Source: Hymenobacter terrestris (GTDB taxonomy: Bacteria > Bacteroidota > Bacteroidia > Cytophagales > Hymenobacteraceae). From it: DNA of 64,000 nt. The notes beneath the pieces were generated by a model that was given only the letters and a program-made list of their open reading frames with translations, searched no databases and had not been told where the DNA came from. Below, piece by piece: positions 32,044 through 40,665 of this stretch. The translations under genes and the position numbers were made by a program. The stretch is from positions 1-64,000 of the forward strand of contig NZ_JABKAV010000016.1 of the NCBI RefSeq assembly GCF_013377905.1, in the 5' to 3' direction. Position 1 is the first letter of the stretch, and each line of letters begins with the position of its first letter.

Positions 32044-34233
32044 ATGCGCCACCTTACCATTCCCATGTTGGCCCTGGCCAGTTTGGCCGCCTGCCGCTCT
32101 TCGCAGCCGGTTACGCCAACGGCCTCCGCGCCCGATGCTAAAACCGTCGCTTCTTCATCCAATAAATTCGTGCTCAACTATCCTGAAACCCGCAAATCCG
32201 ACCAGAAAGACGATTATTTCGGCACCTCCGTGGCCGACCCATACCGCTGGCTCGAAGACGCTGATGCGGCCGAAACCAAGAGTTGGGTGACGGCCGAAAA
32301 CAAGGTGACGTTTGGCTACCTCGACCAGATTCCGTTCCGCGACAAAATCCGGGAACGGCTCACCACGCTCTGGAACTACGAGAAGTTCGGGATTCCGCAG
32401 CAGGAGGGCAACATGCTGTATTTCAGTAAGAACGATGGTTTGCAGAACCAGGCCGTGCTCTACGTGCAGCCCGTGGGCTCCGATGCTGCGCCCGACGTAC
32501 TGCTCGACCCCAACAAGTTTTCGGCCGATGGCACCACGGCCCTGGCCGGCACCTACTTCTCGCACGACAACCGCTATATGGCCTACGCCACCAGCGGCGG
32601 CGGCTCGGACTGGCAGACGATGAAGGTGCTCGACCTGAAAACCCGCCAGCCGATGTCCGACCAGCTCGACTGGGTGAAGGTGTCGGGGGCGTCCTGGTAC
32701 AAGAACGGCTTCTTCTATAGCCGCTACGACGCGCCCAAGGCCGGAGAAAATAAGCTGGCCGGCAAAAACGAGTACCACAAGGTGTACTACCACCAACTGG
32801 GCAAGCCCCAGAGCACTGATCGGCTGGTGTACGAGGACCCCAAAAGTGCCTTGGGCTTCCGCATGGTAAGCACCACCGACGACGAGCGGTTCCTGGCCCT
32901 GTACCTCACCGATGGCAAGGCCGACGGCAACCGCCTCTCGGTGCGCGACCTGACTGACCGGCGGCAGGAGGGAAGCTTCACGCCCATCATCACGAGCTAC
33001 GAGCACAACAACTCGGTGGTCGGCAACGTGGGCGGGCAGCTGCTGGTGCGCACCAACAACGGCGCGCCCAACTACCGCGTCGTGCTCATCGACCCCAAAA
33101 AGCCCCAGGAGAAAAACTGGAAAACCGTGCTGCCCGAAACCCAGCAGAAGCTGGAGGGCATCGACCACGTGGGCGGCTACTTGGTGGCCTCGTACCTGAA
33201 GGACGCCAGCAGCCTGATTAAGGTGTATACCGAGAAGGGCGAGTTCAAGCACGATGTGGCCCTGCCGGCCCTAGGCACGGCCTCAGGCTTTGGTGGCAAG
33301 CGCGACGCTAAGGAGGTATACTACGCCTTCACCTCGTTCACGTACCCGACCACTATCTATAAGTACGACCTGGCCACCAACACCAGCACCGTGTTCCGGG
33401 CCCCGAAAGTAGATGTGAGCCCGGCCGACTACACTACTACGCAGGTGTTCTACGCCAGCAAAGATGGCACGAAGGTGCCCATGTTCATCACCCACAAGAA
33501 GGGTCTGAAGCTCGACGGCAAAAACCCCACCTACCTCTACGCTTACGGCGGGTTCGATATCTCGCTCACGCCCAGCTTCTCGGTGGCGCGCATGCTGTGG
33601 CTCGAAAACGGCGGCATCATTGCTATTCCTAACCTGCGGGGTGGGGGCGAGTATGGCGAGGCCTGGCACAAGGCCGGCATGACGCCCAACAAGCAGAACG
33701 TATTCGACGACTTTATTGCCGCCGCCGAGTACCTGAAGGTGCAGGGCTACACCAGCACCGAAAAGCTGGCCATGGCTGGCGGCTCGAATGGCGGCCTGCT
33801 GGTGGGCGCTACCATGACCCAGCGCCCGGATTTGGTTAAAGTGGCTTTCCCGGCCGTGGGCGTGATGGATATGCTGCGCTACCAGAAGTTCACCATCGGC
33901 TGGAACTGGGCCCCCGAGTATGGCACTTCCGACAACTACGAGCAGTTCCAGAACCTCTACAAGTTCTCGCCGCTGCACAACCTGAAGCCCGCCGACTATC
34001 CCGCCACCATGATTACCACCGCCGACCACGACGACCGCGTGGTGCCGGCGCACTCGTTTAAGTACGCCGCCGCCCTGCAGGCCGCCAACACCGGCCCTAA
34101 TCCCCAGCTCATTCGGGTGGATGTAAACGCGGGCCACGGCGCCGGCAAAAGCACCAAGCTCCAGATTCAGGAGTGGGCCGACATCTGGTCGTTCGCCTTC
34201 TACAACATGGGCGTTCAGCCGTTCGAGAAGTAG
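32044..34233 (+). CDS. prolyl oligopeptidase family (S9A) lipoprotein
   Basis: A 729-residue serine peptidase cleaving after proline in short peptides. The N-terminus is a lipoprotein signal (LASLAACRSS), so it is exported. After a disordered linker, the propeller domain opens with the family string DDYFGTSVADPYRWLED; the catalytic alpha/beta-hydrolase part holds the nucleophile S581 in GGSNGG, the Asp in DDRVVP (D664) and H698 in NAGHG. LRGGGEYGEAWH is the conserved oxyanion-region string. I start at ATG 32044: the longer frame upstream gives a non-conserved leader with a run of His that does not look like a signal peptide. Monocistronic by position. Confidence 0.95.
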   Translation: MRHLTIPMLALASLAACRSSQPVTPTASAPDAKTVASSSNKFVLNYPETRKSDQKDDYFGTSVADPYRWLEDADAAETKSWVTAENKVTFGYLDQIPFRDKIRERLTTLWNYEKFGIPQQEGNMLYFSKNDGLQNQAVLYVQPVGSDAAPDVLLDPNKFSADGTTALAGTYFSHDNRYMAYATSGGGSDWQTMKVLDLKTRQPMSDQLDWVKVSGASWYKNGFFYSRYDAPKAGENKLAGKNEYHKVYYHQLGKPQSTDRLVYEDPKSALGFRMVSTTDDERFLALYLTDGKADGNRLSVRDLTDRRQEGSFTPIITSYEHNNSVVGNVGGQLLVRTNNGAPNYRVVLIDPKKPQEKNWKTVLPETQQKLEGIDHVGGYLVASYLKDASSLIKVYTEKGEFKHDVALPALGTASGFGGKRDAKEVYYAFTSFTYPTTIYKYDLATNTSTVFRAPKVDVSPADYTTTQVFYASKDGTKVPMFITHKKGLKLDGKNPTYLYAYGGFDISLTPSFSVARMLWLENGGIIAIPNLRGGGEYGEAWHKAGMTPNKQNVFDDFIAAAEYLKVQGYTSTEKLAMAGGSNGGLLVGATMTQRPDLVKVAFPAVGVMDMLRYQKFTIGWNWAPEYGTSDNYEQFQNLYKFSPLHNLKPADYPATMITTADHDDRVVPAHSFKYAAALQAANTGPNPQLIRVDVNAGHGAGKSTKLQIQEWADIWSFAFYNMGVQPFEK

Positions 34234-34322
34234 GTTTTTAGCGTTTAGTTGCTAGTGCTTCGCGCTTGTGGCGTTTCAAACTGCCCAAGCACGGAGCACT
34301 ATCAACTAAGCACAAAGCGCCG

Positions 34323-34330
34323 TATCTTTG
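34323..34330 (+). promoter_or_regulatory. -7 box (TATCTTTG) before the small lipoprotein gene
   Basis: TATCTTTG matches the Bacteroidota sigma-AB -7 consensus TAnnTTTG exactly and lies 43 bases upstream of the ATG at 34374. No clear -33 element was seen at the expected spacing. Confidence 0.5.
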
Positions 34331-34373
34331 CGGCTGCAAACCGCGTAAGTGCCTTAGTCTTTTGCTTTCTGAT

Positions 34374-34592
34374 ATGAAAAAAATGTCCCTGCTCGGCCTG
34401 TTGGCCGGTTCGCTGCTGCTCTCCGCTACCTCCTGTAGCAACCCCGACTATGAGCGGCAGGAAGATATGACCGTTGCGCCGCTGTCTTACCCCGCACCGG
34501 TCGATACAACGGGTGGTAAAACCGACGAAACCCGCGAAATCAACGCCGTCAACGCCACCGAATCCATCAAGAAAATGCAGCCGGTAATGTAA
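34374..34592 (+). CDS. small lipoprotein, unknown
   Basis: A 72-residue predicted lipoprotein. The signal peptide LLGLLAGSLLLSATSCSNP puts the lipidated Cys at residue 21; the mature part of about 50 residues is acidic and has no recognisable domain (PDYERQEDMTVAPLSYPAP, ETREINAVNATESIKK). It has its own likely promoter at 34323-34330 and is followed by a 17-bp terminator hairpin, so it is probably a single-gene transcript. Function unknown; family not recognised. Confidence 0.7.
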   Translation: MKKMSLLGLLAGSLLLSATSCSNPDYERQEDMTVAPLSYPAPVDTTGGKTDETREINAVNATESIKKMQPVM

Positions 34593-34613
34593 TTACCGCT
34601 TCATACCAATACC

Positions 34614-34658
34614 AAGCAGCAAGAGCAGCGCCCCACCGGGTCGCTGCTCTTGCTGCTT
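34614..34658 (+). terminator. rho-independent-like hairpin
   Basis: A perfect 17-bp stem, 34614-34630 with 34642-34658 (aagcagcaagagcagcg / cgctgctcttgctgctt), with an 11-base loop, 21 bases after the small lipoprotein stop. The following bases are taaagg, so the U tract is weak. Confidence 0.7.
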
Positions 34659-34721
34659 TAAAGGAGCCTTGCGGCCGGCTGTTCGTATGTTTACCTACCG
34701 TTCATCACAAACCAGACTGCC

Positions 34722-35228
34722 ATGTTTATTCGCCGGGGCCGGGAGGCCGATTTGCCGCAGGTGCTGGCCCTGATTCAGGAGCTGGCCGAATACGAGAAAG
34801 CCCCGCAGGAGGTAACGAACACGTTAGCCGATATGCAGCGCGACGGGTTTGGACCCGCGCCCATCTTCGGCTTTTTTGTAGCCCTGGAAGTCCCCGATGG
34901 CCCCGTGGTAGGCATCGCGCTCTACTATACCGCCTACTCGACCTGGAAGGGCCGGATGCTGTTTCTGGAAGACCTAGTGGTAACCGAGTCCATGCGTGGT
35001 ACGGGCCTGGGCCGGCGGCTGTTCGAGGCTGTGGTAGCCGAAGCTCGCCACAGCGGCGCCCACCGCCTGCGCTGGCAGGTACTGGAGTGGAACGAGCCGG
35101 CCATCGGTTTCTACAAAAAGCTGGGCGCTACCCTCGACCCGGAGTGGCATAACGGTACCCTCACTGCCGAGCAAATACAGCAGTTTCCCTGCGACCCGGC
35201 CATCGAAGCCGCCGTGCGGGAAGAATAG
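34722..35228 (+). CDS. GNAT family N-acetyltransferase
   Basis: A 168-residue acetyl-CoA-dependent N-acetyltransferase. The GNAT core is complete: N-terminal strand and helix (FIRRGREADLPQVLALIQEL), the beta-4/beta-5 region LFLEDLVVTESMRGTGLGRRLFEAV with the pyrophosphate-binding R-G-T-G-L-G loop, and the C-terminal NEPAIGFYKKLGA. The combination AEYEKAP near the start and the YYTAYSTWKG string resemble diamine/thialysine (SAT1-like) acetyltransferases, so a polyamine or amino-acid amine substrate is plausible but not provable. A weak -7 like TATGTTTA lies at 34685. Convergent with the DUF4286 gene across a 29-bp hairpin. Confidence 0.92.
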   Translation: MFIRRGREADLPQVLALIQELAEYEKAPQEVTNTLADMQRDGFGPAPIFGFFVALEVPDGPVVGIALYYTAYSTWKGRMLFLEDLVVTESMRGTGLGRRLFEAVVAEARHSGAHRLRWQVLEWNEPAIGFYKKLGATLDPEWHNGTLTAEQIQQFPCDPAIEAAVREE

Positions 35229-35239
35229 GAGTAATCAAT

Positions 35240-35312
35240 AGAATGCGGGAGCGGTAGGAATGCGTGGGCACTGACGTACAGTACCCACGCATTCCTACCG
35301 CTCCCGCATTCT
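35240..35312. terminator. 29-bp perfect stem with T run between convergent genes
   Basis: Bases 35240-35268 and 35284-35312 are exact reverse complements of 29 bases, with a 15-base loop that itself contains actg/cagt. The plus-strand right arm runs into TTTTTT at 35312-35317. It serves the GNAT transcript as a terminator. The stem is far longer than needed, which suggests a repeat-derived hairpin. Confidence 0.85.
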
Positions 35313-35323
35313 TTTTTGGGTAA

Positions 35324-35623
35324 TTACAGCACTTCCAGCATGGTGCGGAACGACGCGTAGCGGCCGCCAAAATGCTTGTCCATGTCGGCGCGGAGGGCGG
35401 GGGCGGCTACTTCCTGGTACGCTTCGAGCTGCTCCCGGCTCACGGCATAATACTGCGAGGCGTACGTAATGCCGCCTTCTTCCTCATCGAGCATGCGGCA
35501 GAGCTGGCTTTTGAGGAAAAAACCGGTGGCCATTACCTCCGGCATGTGCGTGTCTTGCATATAAGCCAGCCACTTCTCGGCAATTTCGGGGTCGAGGCTG
35601 GTGGTTACGTTGTAAAGAATCAT
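35324..35623 (-). CDS. DUF4286 family protein
   Basis: A 99-residue protein matching the small DUF4286 family of Bacteroidota: it opens MILYNVTTSLDPEIAEKWLAYM, has the MPEVMATGFF string near residue 28 and ends with FGGRYASFRTMLEVL. The fold is probably a ferredoxin-like dimeric alpha/beta barrel, like EthD or monooxygenase-type small proteins, by its pattern of strand-helix-strand; this is inference. No signal peptide, so cytoplasmic. It is transcribed alone, convergent with the GNAT gene and 97 bases from the next gene on the same strand. Confidence 0.85.
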   Translation of the reverse strand: MILYNVTTSLDPEIAEKWLAYMQDTHMPEVMATGFFLKSQLCRMLDEEEGGITYASQYYAVSREQLEAYQEVAAPALRADMDKHFGGRYASFRTMLEVL

Positions 35624-35719
35624 AGACGAGTGGTTGGGGTAAACGGCTAAGGCTTTAGCGGTGTAGTTGTCTTCCTGCGCAAATTTAAGCTGCCGACGCC
35701 TACTCTGACTACCTGCTTA

Positions 35720-36169
35720 TCACACCCGCATATCGTCGAAGTGGAAATCCTTGATGCGGGCCTGAATGTCTTTCGACGACAGGTTTTCGCGGATGGCGGC
35801 CTGGGTGAGCTCGGCCAGCTCGGCGTCGCCGGCGAAGCGCAGAGCCAGAATCTGGCCCAGCTTAAGCTGGCTTTCGAGCGGGCGCAGGCTCTGGCCGGTT
35901 ACCTCGAAGTAGCGCTGGCGCACTTCCAGGCGCAGCAGCCGGTCCTGTAACGTGAGGGCGTAGTGCTGGCGCAGCATAAGCAGCACCCCAAGGCCCACCA
36001 CGGCCAGCGCGGCCACCGTAAACCAGAGACGCGAAATTTCAGAGTCGTCGCCGGCCACCGTCAGGTAGCGCCGTACGCCATAAATGGCCAGAATAAGGGC
36101 CGCCGGCAGCAGCACGAAATGGTGCCAGGGGTAAAACATGAGCGTATTCTTGGTCGGTTTGGCGGCCAT
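35720..36169 (-). CDS. DUF6526-type two-helix membrane protein
   Basis: A 149-residue protein with two membrane helices (about 17-33, FVLLPAALILAIYGVRR, and 48-66, FTVAALAVVGLGVLLML) and a C-terminal cytoplasmic part of about 80 residues (LTLQDRLLRLEVRQRYFEVTG). The short connection between helices and the R-L-E-x-R-x-R-Y-F string match a family I recall as DUF6526 of Bacteroidota, whose function is unknown. It lies between DUF4286 and a small secreted coiled-coil gene, all on the minus strand, but spacing and a terminator at 36210-36236 argue against one transcript with the latter. Confidence 0.75.
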   Translation of the reverse strand: MAAKPTKNTLMFYPWHHFVLLPAALILAIYGVRRYLTVAGDDSEISRLWFTVAALAVVGLGVLLMLRQHYALTLQDRLLRLEVRQRYFEVTGQSLRPLESQLKLGQILALRFAGDAELAELTQAAIRENLSSKDIQARIKDFHFDDMRV

Positions 36170-36209
36170 AGGAGGCGGATTGGGATGAAGTGTGAACTGC
36201 TGATACGCA

Positions 36210-36236
36210 AAAACTCCGGCCTGGGGCCGGAGTTTT
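36210..36236. terminator. hairpin terminator downstream of the coiled-coil gene
   Basis: Stem 36210-36221 with 36225-36236 (aaaactccggcc / ggccggagtttt), 12 bp, 3-base loop. It lies 32 bases downstream of the minus-strand gene ending at 36269, and on that strand the stem ends in a T run. Confidence 0.85.
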
Positions 36237-36268
36237 ATACGTGGTGGTGTCGGTAGAATGCCGCCGGG

Positions 36269-36649
36269 CTATACGTTACCAACCTTTTTAGCCTCGCGGG
36301 CCCGGCGCTTTTCGTCGCGCAGGGCTTTCTTGGCTTCTTTTTCCTGGCGGCTGGCTTCCTTGGCGGTGGCCCGCTGGCGCTTCAGCTCCATCTTCTGCTC
36401 CTTCAACTGCCGCTGCTGCTCGCGCATGGCTTGCTTCTGGTCCTTAACCTGCGCTTTAGAATCGTTGACGCTGGTTTTCGTTGCGGAGCTTTGCTGCTTC
36501 TGGGCATCCAAAGTAGCTTTGGCGTCCATCGTACGCTGCTCCTGCATCTGGCGGCGCAGCTGGGTCGAATCGGTGACTACCTGAGCCTGCGAAGCGTGGC
36601 TGCCGAGCAGGGTGAGGGTGAAGGCAGTTAGTATAAGAAACGTTTTCAT
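36269..36649 (-). CDS. small secreted, highly charged coiled-coil protein
   Basis: A 126-residue protein with a signal peptide (MKTFLILTAFTLTLLGSHA, cleavage near SQAQ). The mature protein is almost all Lys, Arg, Glu, Gln and Ala (QKQAMREQQRQLKEQKMEL, EEAS-type heptads) and is predicted to form one long helix. No cysteines and no domain. I recognise no specific family, though similar proteins are common in Cytophagales as hypothetical proteins. The start at 36649 begins the signal peptide; the upstream frame is Arg-rich and unlikely. Single-gene transcript ended by the hairpin at 36210-36236. Confidence 0.7.
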   Translation of the reverse strand: MKTFLILTAFTLTLLGSHASQAQVVTDSTQLRRQMQEQRTMDAKATLDAQKQQSSATKTSVNDSKAQVKDQKQAMREQQRQLKEQKMELKRQRATAKEASRQEKEAKKALRDEKRRAREAKKVGNV

Positions 36650-36757
36650 GGGAAGGGCGAAAGTGAAATTCGCTGCTAGTACGTTGGCGCGTTGCGAACG
36701 GCCACAATTCCGGCCGTTATTCTGCCTCGCACATCTCCTTGCCAATCAGAAACAGCG

Positions 36758-39202
36758 CTACTTAAACGACAACGGCACAATAAGCTTCACGCTCAGGTTG
36801 CGGCCCATGTTAAACACGCCCTGCCGGCCGGTGGCATAATTCACGTCGGTGTACTTGAGGCGGCTCAGGTGGTTCTGGTAGGCCACGTCGAACACGTTAT
36901 TAAGCGTGAGATAGAGCGAGAACAGCGTACGGTCTTTCGCCGATACCACGTCGGAGCCCAGGCCTAGGTTCACCAGCGTATAGCCTGGCGTGCGGGTTTC
37001 GGTTTCGAAGGCCGAGAAAACGCGGTTTTGGGCGAAGTTGTGCTCCAGCGCCGTGCGGGCGTACAGGTTGCGCAGCCGCGAGCGGCCCACCTTAGCAAAG
37101 TTCATCCGCAGTTCCGACTGAAACCGGTCGGCCGGAATGAAGGGCAGGTTGCGCTGGCCCGCGGGCTGGTCGAGCTGCACGGCCCGCACCATCGAAAACG
37201 AGTTCTCAAAGTGCAGCCAATCGAGCGGGTGGGGGTGCAAGTCGAGGCTGATTTCGCCCCCGGCCAGCCGCGCATCACCCTGCCCGTAGCGGAACACCTG
37301 GTCGCCTTCCACCGACAGCGAGTCGCCGCCGCCGGCCGCCCCCAGTACGCGCGGGAAAATGTAGTTGCTGATGCGGTTGCGGAACGCATCGACCGACAAG
37401 TCCACATGCTCGGAGGTAAATGCCAGGCCCCCATCGAGCTGGAAGCTAGTTTCGGCCTTCAGGTCCGGCTCCCCTATTTCGTAGCGCACGGTGCCCTCGT
37501 GCTTGCCGTTCGAGCCCAGCTCGGCAATGTTGGGTGCCCGGAAGCCGCGGGCCGCGTTGGCCTTCAGTACCAGCTTTTCGCCCAGCAGGTAGGCCCCGCC
37601 CAGGCTGCCACTCACGTTGCGAAAAGTGCTCTTGAAGCCTCCAAACTTCGTTTCGCCCTGGCCCGCCGGCACCGGCTGCTCCTCGGCATCCAGATACAGC
37701 GCATCGGCCTTGATGCGGCGTAGATCGTAGCGCAGGCCCCCGCTCACATCGAGCCGGCCAAAGCTTTTTTTGGTTACTCCAAACACGCCGCCGTCGAGCA
37801 GCCGGTAGGCCGGAATCAGGAATTCAACGCCTTTGTTCTGGTTTTCCTGCTGCATCCCGCTCACCCCAAACGTGGTGTTCCAGCCGTTCATTTCGGGCAG
37901 AAACCAGCGCACGGCGTAGTCAACGGTGCGCAGCTGGAAGAAGAGCGAGGTTTCGTCCGGGTCGAGGGTATTACCAAACTCGCGGCGCAGGTTCTGCTGC
38001 CAGCCCAGGTTGGCCGTTAGCCGATGCTGGCCCAGAATGAAATTGTTATCAAGGCCTACGCGCAGATGATTGACCTGCTGGCGGGGCACAGCCAAGCCGT
38101 AGCCGCGTAAGTCGGCCGCGGTTGTCAGTACATCAGCTACGTCGCCGGTACCAGTAGGCACGGCCTTCAGAAACCGGCCTGTCAGCGAGTCGCGGGCACC
38201 CTCAACCAAGCCCAGCTGCTGGTTGAAGGAGTTGAAGGTGAGGTGCGAGTAGCCCCAGCTTTTGTTCACGCCCACGTAGCCGCTACCGTCCAGCTCCCGG
38301 AAACCCGAGTTGTACACCCGGCCGTCGTAGCGGTTGCGGTAGTTGCCGGCCACCTTGCCCGAGCCCCGCAACTGCCAGTTGAGGCCGTTAAGGTTGCCCG
38401 CGTTCCAGAGTGAGTAGCCCTGCTGCTGGTTGTTGGTCTGGTAAGTAGCGGCTGCCGCGCCAAGCACCCGGCCCTCGGCCACCGGCTCGGGAGGTAGAAA
38501 ATTGATGACGCCCGCCAAACCATCCGAGCCATACAGCAACGAGCCTGGACCCTTGATAACCTCAACCCTATCGATGCTGAACTCGTCGATTTCAATGCCG
38601 TGCTCGTCGCCCCACTGCTGGCCTTCCTGCTTGGCGCCGTTGTTGAGGGTGATGACGCGGTTGGCCCCCAGCCCCCGGATAATGGGCTTGCTGATGGCTG
38701 CGCCGGTGGTAATCTGACTCAGGCCGGGCACGTGGGCCAGCGCATCAACAGCATTGGTGGCCGAGGTTTGCCGCAGCCGTTCTTGGTCGACCACGGTGGT
38801 AGGCACGGGCGAGCGGCGCATCTCGGTGCTGGCCGATACGCCCGTTATCACTACCTGCCCAATTTCGGTGGCCGTTTGCTCCATCGCCACATCGAGTGTT
38901 GCGCCGATGTCTGTATTCACGGTGCGGGCCATTGTCGAGTAGCCCACAAAACGCACCTGCATGAGAAATCTTCCCCGGGGCAGGTTGGTGAAGCTAAACC
39001 GTCCGTCGGCATCGGTCGCAGTAGCCTGCCGGAGGTCGGGGAAGTAAACAGTGGCCCCGGGTAAGGCTGCGCCGGTCGTGGCGTCGGTAACGCGGCCGGT
39101 TATGGGGGCGTTGGCCACTGTAGTCCGTGCTGGGCTGGAAATCTGAGCCACAGCTAGGCCCGAGCCGAGCGCGAAGCTCGTCGTGATAAGAAAGCGAAGC
39201 AT
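36758..39202 (-). CDS. TonB-dependent receptor (metal/vitamin type)
   Basis: An 814-residue receptor: signal peptide (1-21), carboxypeptidase-regulatory domain (about 30-115, PITGRVTDATTGAALPGATVYF), plug (about 120-240) with the string AGVINFLPPEP and SIDRVEVIKGPGSLLYGSDG, and a barrel ending LIVPLSFK. The plug style (LPGLSQITTGAAISKPIIRGLGANRV) is that of receptors resembling BtuB and copper/heme-type receptors rather than siderophore FhuA. It follows a small His-rich secreted protein gene on the same strand but is separated by a hairpin terminator at 39340-39379. I start at ATG 39202, the start of the signal peptide. Metal or corrinoid substrate is inferred from the neighbour only. Confidence 0.88.
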   Translation of the reverse strand: MLRFLITTSFALGSGLAVAQISSPARTTVANAPITGRVTDATTGAALPGATVYFPDLRQATATDADGRFSFTNLPRGRFLMQVRFVGYSTMARTVNTDIGATLDVAMEQTATEIGQVVITGVSASTEMRRSPVPTTVVDQERLRQTSATNAVDALAHVPGLSQITTGAAISKPIIRGLGANRVITLNNGAKQEGQQWGDEHGIEIDEFSIDRVEVIKGPGSLLYGSDGLAGVINFLPPEPVAEGRVLGAAAATYQTNNQQQGYSLWNAGNLNGLNWQLRGSGKVAGNYRNRYDGRVYNSGFRELDGSGYVGVNKSWGYSHLTFNSFNQQLGLVEGARDSLTGRFLKAVPTGTGDVADVLTTAADLRGYGLAVPRQQVNHLRVGLDNNFILGQHRLTANLGWQQNLRREFGNTLDPDETSLFFQLRTVDYAVRWFLPEMNGWNTTFGVSGMQQENQNKGVEFLIPAYRLLDGGVFGVTKKSFGRLDVSGGLRYDLRRIKADALYLDAEEQPVPAGQGETKFGGFKSTFRNVSGSLGGAYLLGEKLVLKANAARGFRAPNIAELGSNGKHEGTVRYEIGEPDLKAETSFQLDGGLAFTSEHVDLSVDAFRNRISNYIFPRVLGAAGGGDSLSVEGDQVFRYGQGDARLAGGEISLDLHPHPLDWLHFENSFSMVRAVQLDQPAGQRNLPFIPADRFQSELRMNFAKVGRSRLRNLYARTALEHNFAQNRVFSAFETETRTPGYTLVNLGLGSDVVSAKDRTLFSLYLTLNNVFDVAYQNHLSRLKYTDVNYATGRQGVFNMGRNLSVKLIVPLSFK

Positions 39203-39339
39203 AAAAAAGCAGAGGAGGGGAGCGGGTCGGCGGCTGATGACGCGGCTCGGCCCCGGCACGGCAACGAAGCCGTCGGCCAGAAGCCAGAAAAATAGCGCCC
39301 AGCATAAATGGTCGCCCCAGAAAAAATGAAGAAAAACAG

Positions 39340-39379
39340 GGGCCTTTCTAGCGAGGCTATAGCCCCGCTAGAAAGGCCC
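39340..39379 (-). terminator. hairpin between His-rich gene and TonB receptor
   Basis: Stem 39340-39353 with 39366-39379 (gggcctttctagcg / cgctagaaaggccc), 14 bp; the loop holds ggct/agcc. On the minus strand a T-rich run (tgtttttc) follows. It can end the His-rich gene transcript or attenuate the downstream receptor. Confidence 0.75.
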
Positions 39380-39470
39380 AATCATACCCCACAGGCTCCA
39401 TATTGTTACCGGAAGGATAATATGTAGAGTAGTAGATACCCAATTGATAGAGCAAGGCGGCAAATTACTA

Positions 39471-39815
39471 CTAGGTGATAACCGTCGGTGGGCCGCGCAA
39501 ATCGGCGGTGGCGCGGGTGGCTGAGTTCCACACCGAAGCCGTGGGCAGCGAGCAAGCCAACTGGTAGTCCGTGGGTGGCACCGGCAACGCGGGTGGGGCC
39601 GGGGGCTGGAAGGCCGCGCTGAAAAAGTGGTCGACCGCGCAGTGCTGGTGCTGACTGCTGACGGTAGCCTCATGGTTGTCTGCCAGGCCGGTTTGCGGCG
39701 GGGCATCAACCGTGTGCTGATGCTCGTGCAGTGCCAGAATCCAGGCATCGGGTACCTGCACCCGTGCAAAGCACAGGAGCAGCACCAAAGCCAACCGCGA
39801 CCGAAGAGCGTGCAT
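39471..39815 (-). CDS. small secreted His-rich protein upstream of TonB receptor
   Basis: A 114-residue protein with a signal peptide (ALRSRLALVLLLCFARVQV). The middle carries many metal-binding-type residues: HEHQH near residue 28, then NHEATVSSQHQHCAVDHFF near 45-62 with one Cys and several His. The C-terminal part is Pro-rich. Small His-rich secreted proteins of this kind are often found immediately before TonB-dependent metal receptors in Bacteroidota; periplasmic metal capture is the usual guess. Start chosen at the ATG at 39815, which precedes the signal peptide; the frame is open 54 bases further. A TACATTTA -7 like box lies at 39837-39844 on the minus strand. Confidence 0.6.
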   Translation of the reverse strand: MHALRSRLALVLLLCFARVQVPDAWILALHEHQHTVDAPPQTGLADNHEATVSSQHQHCAVDHFFSAAFQPPAPPALPVPPTDYQLACSLPTASVWNSATRATADLRGPPTVIT

Positions 39816-40101
39816 CAGATCAGAACGAATGAGAGCTAAATGTACAGTAAAATAAGGAACGTCCGCCACGATGGCCGCCAGCCGAATTGTATTTAAAAAT
39901 TTATTTATAAATGGATTTTAAATGGTTTCGCGCTATCGTTGAGATAGTATAACATCCAGACACACAAGTGGAATAATGGTATTTGGGGGTGCTGAGGGCC
40001 TTCTCAAAAATTTGTATTTGCAGTATGCTTCGCTAGCTGTATTATTGTATCCTGAATTTTAAATATGTAGTGTTGGGTAGACGTTTATTAGTGCGGAAGT
40101 G
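39816..40101. other. gene-free AT-rich intergenic region
   Basis: This 286-base gap separates divergent genes and is much more AT-rich than its surroundings, with runs such as atttaaaaatttatttataa around 39891-39912. I see no gene, tRNA or clear hairpin. It presumably holds the promoters of both neighbours. No defined metal-regulator box was recognised. Confidence 0.5.
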
Positions 40102-40551
40102 ATGGAAGTTGAAACGCTGGAAAGCCCACTGGTGGTCAGGTACGAACGAAATGAGGCGCTGTTGCATGCGCAGTGGCAGTTTTTGGCAGCGCCACATCGG
40201 GCATCCTCGGCCCTGCAAAGCCTGCTTACGGCCGCGGCCAGTCCGCGGGTGCGCGCTTGTCTCTTGGACTTACAGCATATGCCCGACCTGGCATCTATTG
40301 GCCAGCCGCTGGCGGAATACCATTTGCTGGAAGAGCTGGCGGCTCTGCCGCTACAACACTTGGCCTTGGTATTTAAATCAGATTGGCAGCACGAAGCACT
40401 ACTTGCCGTTACCGGCCACCTAGTGCCCGCCTACGAGGTACAGGTGTTCGATGATGCTGCCATGGCCCTCGATTGGCTCCGGCAAACCGGCGACGGCCAT
40501 CAGGGGCGGGCCAAGGGCGGGCCCGAGCAACGCTGGCCGCTGTCAAACTGA
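40102..40551 (+). CDS. SpoIIAA/STAS-like small cytoplasmic protein
   Basis: A 149-residue soluble protein with an alternating strand-helix pattern: LVVRYERNEALLHAQWQFL, a helix to about 45, a buried strand ACLLDLQHMPDLA near 50-60, LQHLALVFKSD near 90 and FDDAAMALDWL near the end. This is the arrangement of STAS/SpoIIAA-like or CRAL-TRIO-like small proteins (Bacteroidota 'STAS/SEC14-like'); the placement is by pattern only and should be read as weak. Start: ATG 40102; a GTG codon immediately before is the alternative. Standing alone between the AT-rich region and htpG, 114 bases before it. Confidence 0.55.
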   Translation: MEVETLESPLVVRYERNEALLHAQWQFLAAPHRASSALQSLLTAAASPRVRACLLDLQHMPDLASIGQPLAEYHLLEELAALPLQHLALVFKSDWQHEALLAVTGHLVPAYEVQVFDDAAMALDWLRQTGDGHQGRAKGGPEQRWPLSN

Positions 40552-40665
40552 CAGCCGGAGAGAGACTGGAACAGGGTTTGAAACCGGGATACTGCACCGT
40601 TGGCCGCCCCATAGGGCTGGCAAAACGGCCGGTTTTTGTTTTCATTCACCTTTTCTGATTCTGTT

